DNA of 64,000 bases from Curtobacterium sp. MCBA15_012 (GTDB lineage Bacteria > Actinomycetota > Actinomycetes > Actinomycetales > Microbacteriaceae), in the NCBI RefSeq assembly GCF_001864935.2, contig NZ_CP126267.1, positions 2,728,001 to 2,792,000 of the forward strand. The letters run 5' to 3'. The notes under the pieces were generated by a model. The model made no database searches and was not told the origin of the DNA. It worked only from the letters and a program-made list of their open reading frames with translations. Made by a program: the position numbers and the translations under genes. Of this stretch, positions 53,719-62,442 are shown one piece after another (the stretch's first letter is position 1; each line of letters starts with the position of its first letter).

Positions 53719-55263
53719 TCAGGCCCCGCCGAGCGCGCGCGTGGCCAGGTGCAGCGCCAGACGCGTCTCCGGGTCGCCGAGGTCCACGCCGAGCAGCCGC
53801 TCGACCCGCGCGACCCGGTCGGCCACGGTGTTCCGGTGCACGCCGAGCACCGCGGCGGTCTCGGCGACCGAGGACTCGGCGTCGAGGTAGGCGGCGAGCG
53901 TCGCCCGGAGCGCTCCCCCGCCGCGTTCGAGCGGTGCGAGCAGCTGCTCGGCGGCCGGCAGGAACGTGTCGGTCTGCGTCCACGCGAGCAGCAGCTGCGC
54001 CAGACCGAGCCGGTCGACGTGCACGAAGTACCCCGACTCGGGGCGCGCGGCGGCCAGGCGGACAGCGTCCCCGGCCTCGCCGAGCGTCCGGACCAGGCCG
54101 CCGGCGCCGGCGTGCACGCTGCCGACGCCCGCGTTCGTGTCGACCGTACCCCGCAGCGCTCGCTGCGCGGTACGGACGGCGGTGGCGACCGCGGCGACCC
54201 CGGCCCGGTCGGGCTCCTCCGTCGAGGACCGCCAGAGCGCCCAGCCGTCGGCCTGCTCGACCACCGTGACGTCGAGGCCCGTCGCCGCGAACGCGACCTC
54301 GACCTCGCGCCGGAGGGCCACCGCGTCGACGGGCTGCCGCGCGATGAGCCGGACCCCGACGTGCCAGGCGTCGAGCTGCCACCCGGCGGCGATCGTCCGC
54401 TGCACGAGGGGCGGTGCGGGTGCGCCGTCGGCCGCGCGGAGGTCGTCGAGCATCGCCATCCGGTACCGGGCGTCGCGCTCGTCGTCGAGCCGCGTGAGCA
54501 CGAGGCGGTGTCCCGCGGCGACCGCCGCCACCCGGAGGGCGGTCGCGAGCGTGGTGCGCTCAGCGGCCAGCGGGGCGTCGAGCCCGACGGCCAGCCAGGC
54601 ACGCGGGCCGATGCCGGTCGGGACGGGGACCGCCACGACGGTCTCGCCGGGCTCCGCGCCGTCCGGGTCGGCGGTCGCCCACACCGGCTCGCTCGTGCCC
54701 ACCGTCCGGGCGAGCAGGGCAGCCGTCGCCGGGGCCACCCCGGCGCCGCGCAGTGGTCGGCCGGAGGCGTCGAGGAAGCGGACGGCGTGGCCGAGCTCCG
54801 CCTCGAGGCGACCGAACAGCTCCTCGAGGTCGGGCCCGGCGTCGAGGCCGACGCGCGCCACGGCAACCGCGGCCCGGGCGGCCGGGGCCTCGCCCGACCC
54901 GATCAACTCGTGCATCCGGACCGAGGTCGCCCACGGGTCGGGCGTCACCACGACGCCGACGCCGAGCCGGTCGGCGAGCGCCGCGGTCCCCGGTCCGGGC
55001 GCGGGCGCGCTGTCGGTGACCGCGACGACGAGCGCGGTCACCCCGGCGGTGGCCGCGCGACGGAGCAGCACGTCGAAGCGGGCGTCGAACCGGGTCACGG
55101 GGGTGAGGAGCACGACCGCGTCGTCGGCCGGGGTGAGCGTGCGACCGACCTGCTCGGGCGGGCCGACCACACCACGGACGGCGGCCACCGCGCCGGACGC
55201 CGGGCCGACGAGCAGCGCCGTGCCGGACGGCAGCAGCGGGAGGAACTCGGCGACCGGGATCAC
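53719..55263 (-). CDS. PucR-family regulator
   Basis: A 514-residue regulator of the PucR/CdaR type. The N-terminal part (VIPVAEFLPLLPSGT to about residue 110) is a PucR sensor-like region; a GGDEF-like middle follows; the C-terminal HTH is AETAAVLGVHRNTVADRVARVERLLGVDL. Such regulators control purine, allantoin or hydantoin catabolism. GTG 55263 overlaps the stop of the DUF917 gene by 4 bases, so it is the last gene of the operon that it presumably controls. Confidence 0.88.
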   Translation of the reverse strand: MIPVAEFLPLLPSGTALLVGPASGAVAAVRGVVGPPEQVGRTLTPADDAVVLLTPVTRFDARFDVLLRRAATAGVTALVVAVTDSAPAPGPGTAALADRLGVGVVVTPDPWATSVRMHELIGSGEAPAARAAVAVARVGLDAGPDLEELFGRLEAELGHAVRFLDASGRPLRGAGVAPATAALLARTVGTSEPVWATADPDGAEPGETVVAVPVPTGIGPRAWLAVGLDAPLAAERTTLATALRVAAVAAGHRLVLTRLDDERDARYRMAMLDDLRAADGAPAPPLVQRTIAAGWQLDAWHVGVRLIARQPVDAVALRREVEVAFAATGLDVTVVEQADGWALWRSSTEEPDRAGVAAVATAVRTAQRALRGTVDTNAGVGSVHAGAGGLVRTLGEAGDAVRLAAARPESGYFVHVDRLGLAQLLLAWTQTDTFLPAAEQLLAPLERGGGALRATLAAYLDAESSVAETAAVLGVHRNTVADRVARVERLLGVDLGDPETRLALHLATRALGGA

Positions 55264-56333
55264 CGGACGCCCCCTCGCGCGGGCCGCTGCCCGGGCTCCG
55301 GCACGGGGTCGGCGTCGATGCCGAAGGCGCGGGGTGCGACCCGGTCGGTGCGGTGCGGTTCCGCCCACCACCACGGGGCGCCCGGCAGCACGACCACGGC
55401 GAGCTCGTCACCCACCCGGGCACGGTCGGTCGACACCGGGCGGAGGGACCGGGCGTCGACCACGACGATGCAGCTCGGTGTGCTCGCCACCGGTTCGCCG
55501 TCGACCAGGCAGTGCACCCACTCGCTGCCGGCCTCGACCCGCACCACCGCTCCGGTGCCGGCGTCGCGGATCGCCATCGAGCCGTGCACGAACGAGACCG
55601 CGTCGCCGCCGCGCTGCACGTCGAGGACGCGTCCGCGTGCGACGAGCCGGCCGCCCGACACCGCGGCGAGGTGCTCCACGTCCCGCGCCCGGCCCGCGGC
55701 TCGTCCGGTCCGGACGGCACGGGTCACGCTGCCGTCCACGGCCCGCCCGGCGAGCAGCTCGGCGTCGACGGGGCCGATCGCGAACGCGGCCCACCCGCCG
55801 CTGTGGGACACCGCCTCGCGCCACACCGTCTCGAGGTCGCGCGGGTCCGGCGCGTCGACGACGATGCGGAGCCCGCTGGACGTCACGGCGGCCGCGGTGA
55901 CCGTGGGCAGCGGGTCGACGAAGAGCGACAGCTGGTCGATGCGCGGCGTCGCGCGTCCGACCAGGTCGGCGTCGACGAGCGGGAGCCCGGCGGCGTGCGC
56001 GGTCAGGGCGGCGGCGGGTCCGGTGACCCCGCCGATCTGCGCGGCGACGACGGCGTCCGCACGGCGACCGGTCCAGCGTTCGACGGCGGCGAGGGCGTCC
56101 GGCAGCTCGCGGCCGCTCGGCGTCTTCTCCTCGAGCACGGTCGTCGACCCGACGAGTCCGACTGCGATCACCGAGTGTGCGGGCCCGTCGAGCGGGACGA
56201 CGGGGACCGTGTCCGCACCGAGCGCGACGCGGAGCGCGTGCACCATGTGGTCGACCTGGCCGCCGCCCCCGCAGCCGAGCAGCGCGGTGCCGCGGCCGAG
56301 GTCGACGGCGTCGCCGGCCTGGAGGCCCGTCAC
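55260..56333 (-). CDS. DUF917-family protein, divergent third paralogue
   Basis: A 357-residue DUF917 protein (Pfam now names the family S-methyl-thiohydantoin desulfurase, as I recall). The start GRGTALLGCGGGG matches its two neighbours, but the family's central block is altered: where they have E/C-GG-x-N-S and GRAFPE, this one has QIGGVTGP and GRATPR. That suggests lost or changed catalysis, perhaps a structural or regulatory partner. Start is uncertain: GTG 56333 gives the family N-terminus; GTG 56363 and 56378 are in frame and give longer proteins. Confidence 0.78.
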   Translation of the reverse strand: MTGLQAGDAVDLGRGTALLGCGGGGQVDHMVHALRVALGADTVPVVPLDGPAHSVIAVGLVGSTTVLEEKTPSGRELPDALAAVERWTGRRADAVVAAQIGGVTGPAAALTAHAAGLPLVDADLVGRATPRIDQLSLFVDPLPTVTAAAVTSSGLRIVVDAPDPRDLETVWREAVSHSGGWAAFAIGPVDAELLAGRAVDGSVTRAVRTGRAAGRARDVEHLAAVSGGRLVARGRVLDVQRGGDAVSFVHGSMAIRDAGTGAVVRVEAGSEWVHCLVDGEPVASTPSCIVVVDARSLRPVSTDRARVGDELAVVVLPGAPWWWAEPHRTDRVAPRAFGIDADPVPEPGQRPARGGVR

Positions 56334-56382
56334 GGCTCCGTCACGCGGGTCACCCTGGTGCACACCCCATGCTCTCACCCCG

Positions 56383-56460
56383 TGGTCGCCCGGGTGCGGA
56401 CGCGGCGGTGCCGCTCACCCCTGGTCGCCCGGGTCCGGACGCGGCGGTGCCGCTCACCCG
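56383..56460. repeat. 39-base tandem duplication
   Basis: Two copies of a 39-base unit beginning TGGTCGCCCGGG, differing at one or two bases, between two DUF917 genes and running into the 3' end of the upstream one. Confidence 0.8.
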
Positions 56461-57566
56461 GCCGGAGCCAGCTGGCCGTGCAGCTCCTCCACCGGAACGA
56501 AGGCGTCCTCGAGGCCGAAGCAGGACGGACCGAACACCGCGAGCGCCTCGGGCGTGCGCATCAGGTCGGGCGTCGAGACCCCGACCACGCGGACGCGCTG
56601 CCCGTACCGCAGGCGCTCGGTGGTGATCGGCTCCGCGGTCTCGGCGTCGAGGACGCAGATCAGGTCGGGCACCACCGCGACGAGTCGGCCGTCCCGTCGG
56701 GCGACGAGGTTCTCGTTCTGGAAGGCGATCTCGAGCGTGGACCCGTCGGCGTCCTGCACGACGGCGCGGCCCTTCGCGAAGCCGTCCACCGTGCGGCGCT
56801 CGACGTCGACGACCTTGCCGTCGAACAGCTCGCGCAGGTGCGTGTAGATCGTCTGCCCGAACGCCTCGGCGAGTCCCTCGACGGGGTCGCGGTGCTGCTC
56901 GCGGGCGAGTCGGACGGCGCGGCCGACGGACAGCGCGAGCGAGAGCGTGCGCGGGACCGCGGTCTCCCGGACCTGGCGTCCGGTCATGGCGTACTCGGCG
57001 ATGTACGCGACGCCGCCGAGGCGGATCGTGACACCGCGGGCGAGCCACTCCATCTGCCGGTTGTCGTGCCCGGTGTCGATGACGACGCCGTGGCCGTTCT
57101 CGTCGCTGATCGCGAGCGGTGACCCGGGCACGCCGTAGACCGAGAACGTCTCCATCTGCAGCTCCGGGAACGCCCGGCCCATGCCGTCGGCGTCGACGAC
57201 CGGCAGACCACCGGTGGCGCCGACGAGCAGCGGGATCATCGAGTTGATGCCGCCGCACTCGATCGGCATGGTCGCCGTCGCGGTGCAGCCCAGGTGCTGC
57301 TCGAGCCGGCGGAGGGCACCGAGCGGCTCGGGTCCGGCCGGGATCCGTTCGAGCACGACCGTCGGGGCGCCCATCTGCGCGGTGGGGATGACGAACGCGT
57401 CGTCGTCGAGCTCGGACGGGTCGAGGATCGTCACCGGACCGTGCTGCTCGATGGCGGCCTTGACGAGGAGCATCCCGATGGTCGGGTCGCCGCCGCCGCC
57501 GGTGCCGAGCAGTGCGGCACCGCGGGCGAGGTCGGGCAGGTCGTCGACGTCGATGGTCCAGCTCAC
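56454..57566 (-). CDS. DUF917-family protein, second paralogue
   Basis: A 370-residue member of DUF917. LARGAALLGTGGGGDPTIGM is the conserved N-terminal Gly-rich loop; PIECGGINSMIPLL and DADGMGRAFPELQMETF form the conserved centre; the C-terminal subdomain carries VPDLICVLDAETAEPITTE. Compared with the first paralogue all these blocks are intact. Start overlaps the preceding paralogue's stop by 4 bases. With a HyuA-like partner it may act on a hydantoin- or thiohydantoin-like ring (inference from family and operon). Confidence 0.85.
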   Translation of the reverse strand: MSWTIDVDDLPDLARGAALLGTGGGGDPTIGMLLVKAAIEQHGPVTILDPSELDDDAFVIPTAQMGAPTVVLERIPAGPEPLGALRRLEQHLGCTATATMPIECGGINSMIPLLVGATGGLPVVDADGMGRAFPELQMETFSVYGVPGSPLAISDENGHGVVIDTGHDNRQMEWLARGVTIRLGGVAYIAEYAMTGRQVRETAVPRTLSLALSVGRAVRLAREQHRDPVEGLAEAFGQTIYTHLRELFDGKVVDVERRTVDGFAKGRAVVQDADGSTLEIAFQNENLVARRDGRLVAVVPDLICVLDAETAEPITTERLRYGQRVRVVGVSTPDLMRTPEALAVFGPSCFGLEDAFVPVEELHGQLAPAG

Positions 57567-58795
57567 GGCTGTTCTCCTTCACTGACGGTGCCGTCGTGGC
57601 GGACCGCCGGGGTGTCGTAGCCGAAGTACCGCGGGCCGGCGAGCGCGAGGCCGGCCGGGCTGTGCCACCGCGGGTCGGCGGGGGCCGTGACGATCCGGAC
57701 GCGCGCGCCGAACCGGAGGCCCTCGGTGGTGATCGGTTCGCCGGTCTCGGCGTCCAGGGTGACGATGAGGTCGGGAGCCGTGGTGCGCACCGAGCCGGCC
57801 ACCTCGACCAGCAGGTGCTCGTTCTGGAACCGGAGCACCGCCTCCCGTCCGGTGTCGTCGCCGGAACCCGTGATGCGGGCGGTCCCGCGCGCGAAGCCGG
57901 TGACGGTCTTCCGTTCCACGTCGGCGACCTTCCCGCTGAAGACGACGCTGCCGCCGAGGGTCGCGGCGACCGCCGCGACCGGGTCCGCGTTGGCGGCCCG
58001 CGCCGCGACCAGGGCCTCGCCGAGGCGGACGCACAGCGACAGGCTGCCGCGCACGTACGACTCCTTGACCTGCGCGCCGGTCATCGCGTAGTTCGCGGTG
58101 ATCGCGGAGCAGCCCATCTCGACGGTCGCGGTCCGGGCGAGCCGTTCCGCCCACCGGTTGTCGACCGTGCTGAACACGGCGGTGTTGCCCTTCTCGTCGG
58201 CGAGCGCCATCGGGGTGGCGCTGACGCCGGCGAGCGTCGGCAGGACCATCTGCACCTCCGGGAACGCGCGTCCCATCGCGTCGCCGTCGACCAGGGGCAG
58301 GCCGAGCTCGGCGGCGGCGACGATCGGGCTGGTCGAGTTGACCCCGCCGACCTCGATGCAGGCCACGTGCGTGGGCGTCACGCCGAGGTGGGCGGCGAGG
58401 CTGCGGACCGCCTCGGCGAACTGCGCGCCGGAGGGGAGCTTCTCGACCATCACGGTCGGTGCGCCGATCATCGCGACGTTGAGCACCACGGCGTCGTCCG
58501 GCAGGTCCTCGACCTGCACGACGGTGACCGGGCCGTGCTCGCGGACGGCGGCCTCGGCGAGGAGCCGGCCGATGTACGGGTCGCCGCCGCCACCGGTGCC
58601 GAGCACGGCGGCACCGCGCGCGAGGTCGGCGCAGTCGCCGTCGACGACCGTGAGGGGGCGGACGGTGGGGGCTGTCGTGGCGGCGCGTGCCGACGTGCCG
58701 CCGGCGTGCGTCGACGCGTCGGTGTGTGCCTGATCGTCGGTGTGTGCCGGTGCCGCGCCGTGGGTCGGCGCGGGTCCCGCTGCGGTCGTGCTCAC
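57563..58795 (-). CDS. DUF917-family protein, first paralogue
   Basis: A 410-residue DUF917 protein with a 50-residue Thr/Ala/His-rich N-terminal extension before the conserved LARGAAVLGTGGGGDPYIG. CIEVGGVNSTSPIV and DGDAMGRAFPEVQM are intact. GTG 58795 overlaps the HyuA-like stop by 4 bases; a shorter start is possible because the extension is not part of the family. Order in the operon: permease, HyuA-like, then three DUF917 genes. Confidence 0.85.
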   Translation of the reverse strand: MSTTAAGPAPTHGAAPAHTDDQAHTDASTHAGGTSARAATTAPTVRPLTVVDGDCADLARGAAVLGTGGGGDPYIGRLLAEAAVREHGPVTVVQVEDLPDDAVVLNVAMIGAPTVMVEKLPSGAQFAEAVRSLAAHLGVTPTHVACIEVGGVNSTSPIVAAAELGLPLVDGDAMGRAFPEVQMVLPTLAGVSATPMALADEKGNTAVFSTVDNRWAERLARTATVEMGCSAITANYAMTGAQVKESYVRGSLSLCVRLGEALVAARAANADPVAAVAATLGGSVVFSGKVADVERKTVTGFARGTARITGSGDDTGREAVLRFQNEHLLVEVAGSVRTTAPDLIVTLDAETGEPITTEGLRFGARVRIVTAPADPRWHSPAGLALAGPRYFGYDTPAVRHDGTVSEGEQP

Positions 58796-60348
58796 CGGAC
58801 CAGGGCCCCGAGTGCGAGGTCGCCGACGGCCTTCGCGCGGATGCGGGTCGCGTTGCCGGGCAGGTACGGGATCGGGACCTCGTCGAAGTCGACGATCGCG
58901 ACGGTCGCCGGGTCGGCCCCGGCGGCGACGGCCCGGTCGATCGCCTCCTGCCGCGCCTCCTCGACCACCGTGGCACGGCCGCCGTCGGTGATCGCGTAGA
59001 CCTTGTCGACCTCGCCGGAGACCTGCGCGATCGCCGCGCCGATGGCGTTGGCGACGGCGTAGTGCTCCGGGCGGTGCACGGTGCCGAGCCCGGGCAGCGT
59101 GTCCGGCAGCAGCACCGAGCCACCCCCGACCGCGACCACCGGCAGCGGTGCCGACGAGGTCCGCATGCGCTCGACGACGTCGGCCACGCGCTCGGCGATC
59201 ACCGCGAGGGCGCGCTCGGCGACCTCGGCGGGCACCTCGGCGACCCGGTCCGGGTCGCCGATCGTGCCGCGGCCACCGCGGACGGCGACGTCGGTGGCGG
59301 TGAGCGTCGTGCCGCCGAAGACGAGGCCGTCCTCGGTGAGTCGGTAGCCGACCGAGTCCGGACCGACGAGCGCGCCGTCCTCGCGGATGCGGGAGCCGCC
59401 GCCGATGCCGATCGACAGCACGTCGGGCATCCGGAAGTTCGTGCGGATGCCCGCCACCGCGACCTCGCCGGTGGCCTCGCGCGGGAACCCGCCGGTCAGG
59501 ACGCCGACGTCGCTCGTCGTGCCGCCGACGTCGACGACCGCGCAGGTGTCGAACCCGGACAGCACCGCGGCGCCGCGCATCGAGTTGGTCGGTCCGGAGG
59601 CGAACGTCGCGACCGGGTACCGGCGGGCGTACTCGACGTCCATGAGGGTGCCGTCGTTCTGGCTGAGGAACAGGGGCGCGTCGATGCCGCTCGACGCGAC
59701 GGAGGCGGACAGCCCGTCGACGATCCGGTCGGCCAGCTCGCGCAGGGCGGCGTTGATGATCGTGGCGTTCTCGCGTTCGAGCAGCCCGATGCGGCCGATC
59801 TCGCTCGACAGCGAGAACGCGACGTCCGGTCCGAGCTCCGCGGCCAGGATCTCCTGCGCGCGCTGCTCGAACGTGTCGTTGATCGGCGAGAACACCGACG
59901 AGATCGCGACCGAACGGATGCCGGCGGCCCCGATCGCCGCAGCGTGGCGCTTCAGCTCGTCCGGGTCGAGCTCCGAGATCACCCGGCCGTCGAACTCGTG
60001 GCCGCCGTGCGCCAGGAACGCCCGTCCCTGCACCGCGGTGACCAGGTGCTCGGGCCAGTCGGTGAACGGGGGCAGCGACGCCGTCGCCGGGAGCCCGAGG
60101 CGCACGGCGGCGGTCGGCGCGAGCCCGCGGGCCTCGATCAGGGCGTTGATGAAGTGCGTCGTGCCGATCATCACGCCGTCGATGTCCTCGGACCCGAACG
60201 CCCGCTGCTCGCGGAGCCCGGCCAGTGCGGCGACGATCCCGGACGTGACGTCCTGGCTGGTGGACCGCTTCACGGCCGCGGCGACCGTGCTGCCGTCCAT
60301 GAGGACGGCGTCCGTGTTCGTGCCGCCGACGTCGATGCCGATGCGCAT
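58792..60348 (-). CDS. Hydantoinase/oxoprolinase A-like protein
   Basis: A 518-residue ASKHA-fold protein, MRIGIDVGGTNTDAVLMDG at the start (phosphate-binding loop), VVDVGGTTSDVGVL in the middle and PVVAVGGGSVLLPD late, as in HyuA/5-oxoprolinase proteins that open cyclic amides with ATP. It is shorter than classical HyuA (about 700) because the C-terminal domain is missing, which is usual for the HyuA-like proteins encoded beside DUF917 genes. No hyuB gene is present; the DUF917 proteins may take its place. ATG start with an aaggg-type site. Confidence 0.85.
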   Translation of the reverse strand: MRIGIDVGGTNTDAVLMDGSTVAAAVKRSTSQDVTSGIVAALAGLREQRAFGSEDIDGVMIGTTHFINALIEARGLAPTAAVRLGLPATASLPPFTDWPEHLVTAVQGRAFLAHGGHEFDGRVISELDPDELKRHAAAIGAAGIRSVAISSVFSPINDTFEQRAQEILAAELGPDVAFSLSSEIGRIGLLERENATIINAALRELADRIVDGLSASVASSGIDAPLFLSQNDGTLMDVEYARRYPVATFASGPTNSMRGAAVLSGFDTCAVVDVGGTTSDVGVLTGGFPREATGEVAVAGIRTNFRMPDVLSIGIGGGSRIREDGALVGPDSVGYRLTEDGLVFGGTTLTATDVAVRGGRGTIGDPDRVAEVPAEVAERALAVIAERVADVVERMRTSSAPLPVVAVGGGSVLLPDTLPGLGTVHRPEHYAVANAIGAAIAQVSGEVDKVYAITDGGRATVVEEARQEAIDRAVAAGADPATVAIVDFDEVPIPYLPGNATRIRAKAVGDLALGALVR

Positions 60349-60468
60349 GGGGTTCCCTTCGGGGTGGAGCGGGGTGGTGCGGAGCCGTGCGGGTCGCTGG
60401 TGGACGCCGAGCGGCCGTCGGGCGGAGGTGGCGGTCGACGTGGGGGGACGCCGACCGCCGGTCCGGGG

Positions 60469-60504
60469 GCGACGGTGCCGGCGCGGGGCGGGCGGCACCG
60501 TCGC
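60469..60504 (-). terminator. Intercistronic hairpin after the permease gene
   Basis: An 11-base perfect stem (GCGACGGTGCC with its complement) and 14-base loop, 5 bases after the permease stop. It probably lowers readthrough into the catabolic genes. Confidence 0.6.
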
Positions 60505-60509
60505 CGGGT

Positions 60510-61871
60510 CTAGGCGGTGGTCGCCGGGGCGGGGACGGCAGCCGCGACCGGGGCGGCCTCGGTGCGGCTGACGCCGAGGCCACGGACCCAGCCGGCCTTG
60601 CCCGCGACCACGTACAGCACGAAGGCGATGACCACCGAGTTGATCGACGGGATGCCGACGGCGACGAAGTACCCGACCACGGCGGCGACCGCCCAGATGA
60701 CCAGGGTGGCCGGTACCCACGTCGGACTCGTCGGCGGCAGGCCCTCGCTCGCGCTCAGCTCGGGGCGCCACCGCTTCACGACGAAGTACTCGGCGATCAT
60801 GATGCCCGCGATCGGCGGGAAGACGACGCCGAGCACGATGAGGAACGGCGTGAACGCGTCGAGGAACCCGACGGCCGCGAGCAGCGACCCGACGACACCG
60901 AGCACGAGCGTGACGACACCGCGGTTCACCTTCTTGCCGAACACGACGTCGATGAAGTTCGTGACGCCGAGGCTCGAGCTGTAGATGTTCCAGTCGTTGA
61001 TCTTGAAGGTGCCGAGCAGGATCACGAGGATGCCGACCCAGCCGACGCTCGACGTGATCACGCGGGTGATGTCCGAGGAGCCGACGGCGTGGGCGAGCAG
61101 GACGCCAGCGAGGCCGATGACGTACTCGCCGAGGGTGACACCGAGCGCGGTCTGCTTGACGACGTCGCCGACCGAGCGGTTGAAGCGCGTCATGTCGGGC
61201 GTGATGACGGCGCCGACGATGAAGCCGCCCGCGACGAGCGTGGTGCCGGCGACGAAGCTCAGCTCGGGACCGGCCGGGGCCTTCGCGGCGAGCTCGGCGA
61301 GCGAGTGCTTGCTCAGCTCGACGACGACCGCCCACCCGACCAGCACCAGGAACAGCGGCACGGTGACGTTCGCGAGCCACTGCATCGAGTGGAAGCCGCG
61401 CAGCACGATGGCGGTGACGAGCAGCCCGAACACGAGCGACCACGCCCACGCGGGCAGGACCGGCAGGATCGCGACGAGGCCAGCTGCCGAGACGCCGGAC
61501 TGGATGCCGAACCAGCCGATCAGGCTCAGCCCGATCGCGAGCCCGACGAGCGCCGACCCGGCCTTGCCGAACCCGGTCCACCGCGCGATGACCGAGGTGT
61601 TCAGCCCCTCGCGCATGCCGATCACGCCCACGAACACGGACACGACCTCGAGGATCACGGCTCCGAGCGTGATCGCCCAGAACGCCTCCCAGAAGCCCAT
61701 CCCGAAGCCGAGCGTCGCGCCGAGCAGGAACTGGGACAGGGCGGAGATCTGCCCGAAGCGCTGCACCGCCACCTGGAACCACCCGTAGCGGGCGGACATC
61801 GGGACGCGGGACAGGGAGTGGTCGTCGACGACGACGGACGGGGCTGGTGGTGCTGACGCTGCACTGGCCAT
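60510..61871 (-). CDS. NCS1-family cytosine/purine/hydantoin permease
   Basis: A 453-residue, about 12-segment transporter of the nucleobase:cation symporter-1 family. SLSRVPMSARYGWFQVAVQRFGQ is the conserved N-terminal region; GWFGIQSGVSAAGL and GAVITPDMTRFNRS are CodB-like substrate-site blocks; INDWNIYSSSLG follows. Close to CodB in length. First gene of the HyuA/DUF917 operon, so it brings in that pathway's cyclic substrate. ATG start preceded by caggagcac. Confidence 0.92.
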   Translation of the reverse strand: MASAASAPPAPSVVVDDHSLSRVPMSARYGWFQVAVQRFGQISALSQFLLGATLGFGMGFWEAFWAITLGAVILEVVSVFVGVIGMREGLNTSVIARWTGFGKAGSALVGLAIGLSLIGWFGIQSGVSAAGLVAILPVLPAWAWSLVFGLLVTAIVLRGFHSMQWLANVTVPLFLVLVGWAVVVELSKHSLAELAAKAPAGPELSFVAGTTLVAGGFIVGAVITPDMTRFNRSVGDVVKQTALGVTLGEYVIGLAGVLLAHAVGSSDITRVITSSVGWVGILVILLGTFKINDWNIYSSSLGVTNFIDVVFGKKVNRGVVTLVLGVVGSLLAAVGFLDAFTPFLIVLGVVFPPIAGIMIAEYFVVKRWRPELSASEGLPPTSPTWVPATLVIWAVAAVVGYFVAVGIPSINSVVIAFVLYVVAGKAGWVRGLGVSRTEAAPVAAAVPAPATTA

Positions 61872-61983
61872 CGGGTGCTCCTGGGGGAAGGGGTGCCGGC
61901 CGGGGCGGCCGGGTTGGAGCAACCGTAGTGAGCGCCCGGCGACCGGCGACACGTGCACTCCGTCGTTACGGGAACGTGAATCG

Positions 61984-61996
61984 GTGCACTGTGCAC
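61984..61996. promoter_or_regulatory. GTGCAC repeat upstream of the permease operon
   Basis: GTGCACTGTGCAC, a 13-base palindrome about 115 bases upstream of the permease start, with a further GTGCAC near 61954. Possible PucR or other regulator site; not proven. The rest of 61872-62259 holds a family B repeat and the tRNA terminator. Confidence 0.35.
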
Positions 61997-62071
61997 AGCC
62001 GCCGCCGGCACTCGTCGGCACCCGCCGGCACCCGCCTGCCCCGCCGAGCGCCCCGCCGGGCGCCCTGCCGT

Positions 62072-62136
62072 CCGCGGATGGAGCAGGAAACGTCGGGTCG
62101 AGGTCCGCCGCCCGACGTTTCCTGCTCCATCCGCGG
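62072..62136. repeat. Long inverted repeat, family B copy 4
   Basis: A perfect 26-base stem with a 13-base loop; nearly the same arm as copy 3 but with the mismatch repaired. It lies between a tRNA gene and the permease operon, both leftward, so not every copy is at a convergent junction. Confidence 0.86.
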
Positions 62137-62221
62137 GGCGGGGGGCGGGGGGCGGGGGCGGGCCGGGAGGCTGGGGACAGGACGGGAGCGCGGGGCGAGC
62201 ACGGGCGCGCCCGGGAACGAC

Positions 62222-62252
62222 GAAGGCCCCGCCGCAGTGCGACGGGGCCTTC
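62222..62252 (-). terminator. Terminator of the tRNA-Arg gene
   Basis: A 10-base perfect stem (GAAGGCCCCG with its complement) and 11-base loop, 7 bases after the tRNA 3' end on the minus strand. Confidence 0.8.
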
Positions 62253-62259
62253 AGTGATG

Positions 62260-62332
62260 TGCGCTCGAAGGGACTCGAACCCCCAACCTTCTGATCCGTA
62301 GTCAGATGCTCTATCCATTGAGCTACGAGCGC
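62260..62332 (-). tRNA. tRNA-Arg (anticodon ACG)
   Basis: A 73-nucleotide cloverleaf: acceptor GCGCTCG/CGAGCGC, D-arm GCTC/GAGC, anticodon stem TCTGA/TCAGA with loop CTACGGA, T-loop TTCGAGT and discriminator A. No CCA is encoded. The anticodon ACG reads CGN arginine codons after deamination of A34. Confidence 0.96.
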
Positions 62333-62442
62333 ATCCGGCTTTCCAGCCGAACTGGCCTTGCGGCCGTGGAAGACTCTACAACAGGTCCGGCGCGGACGCG
62401 AATCGAGCTCCTCCGGGGCAGCCCCTCGGCGTGTCGCGCGGG

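Noticed and set aside
62332..62442. tRNA-Arg as an integration site for an island
   Set aside because: No integrase gene and no repeat of the tRNA 3' end was seen in the window; the low-GC cluster lies 40 kb away.
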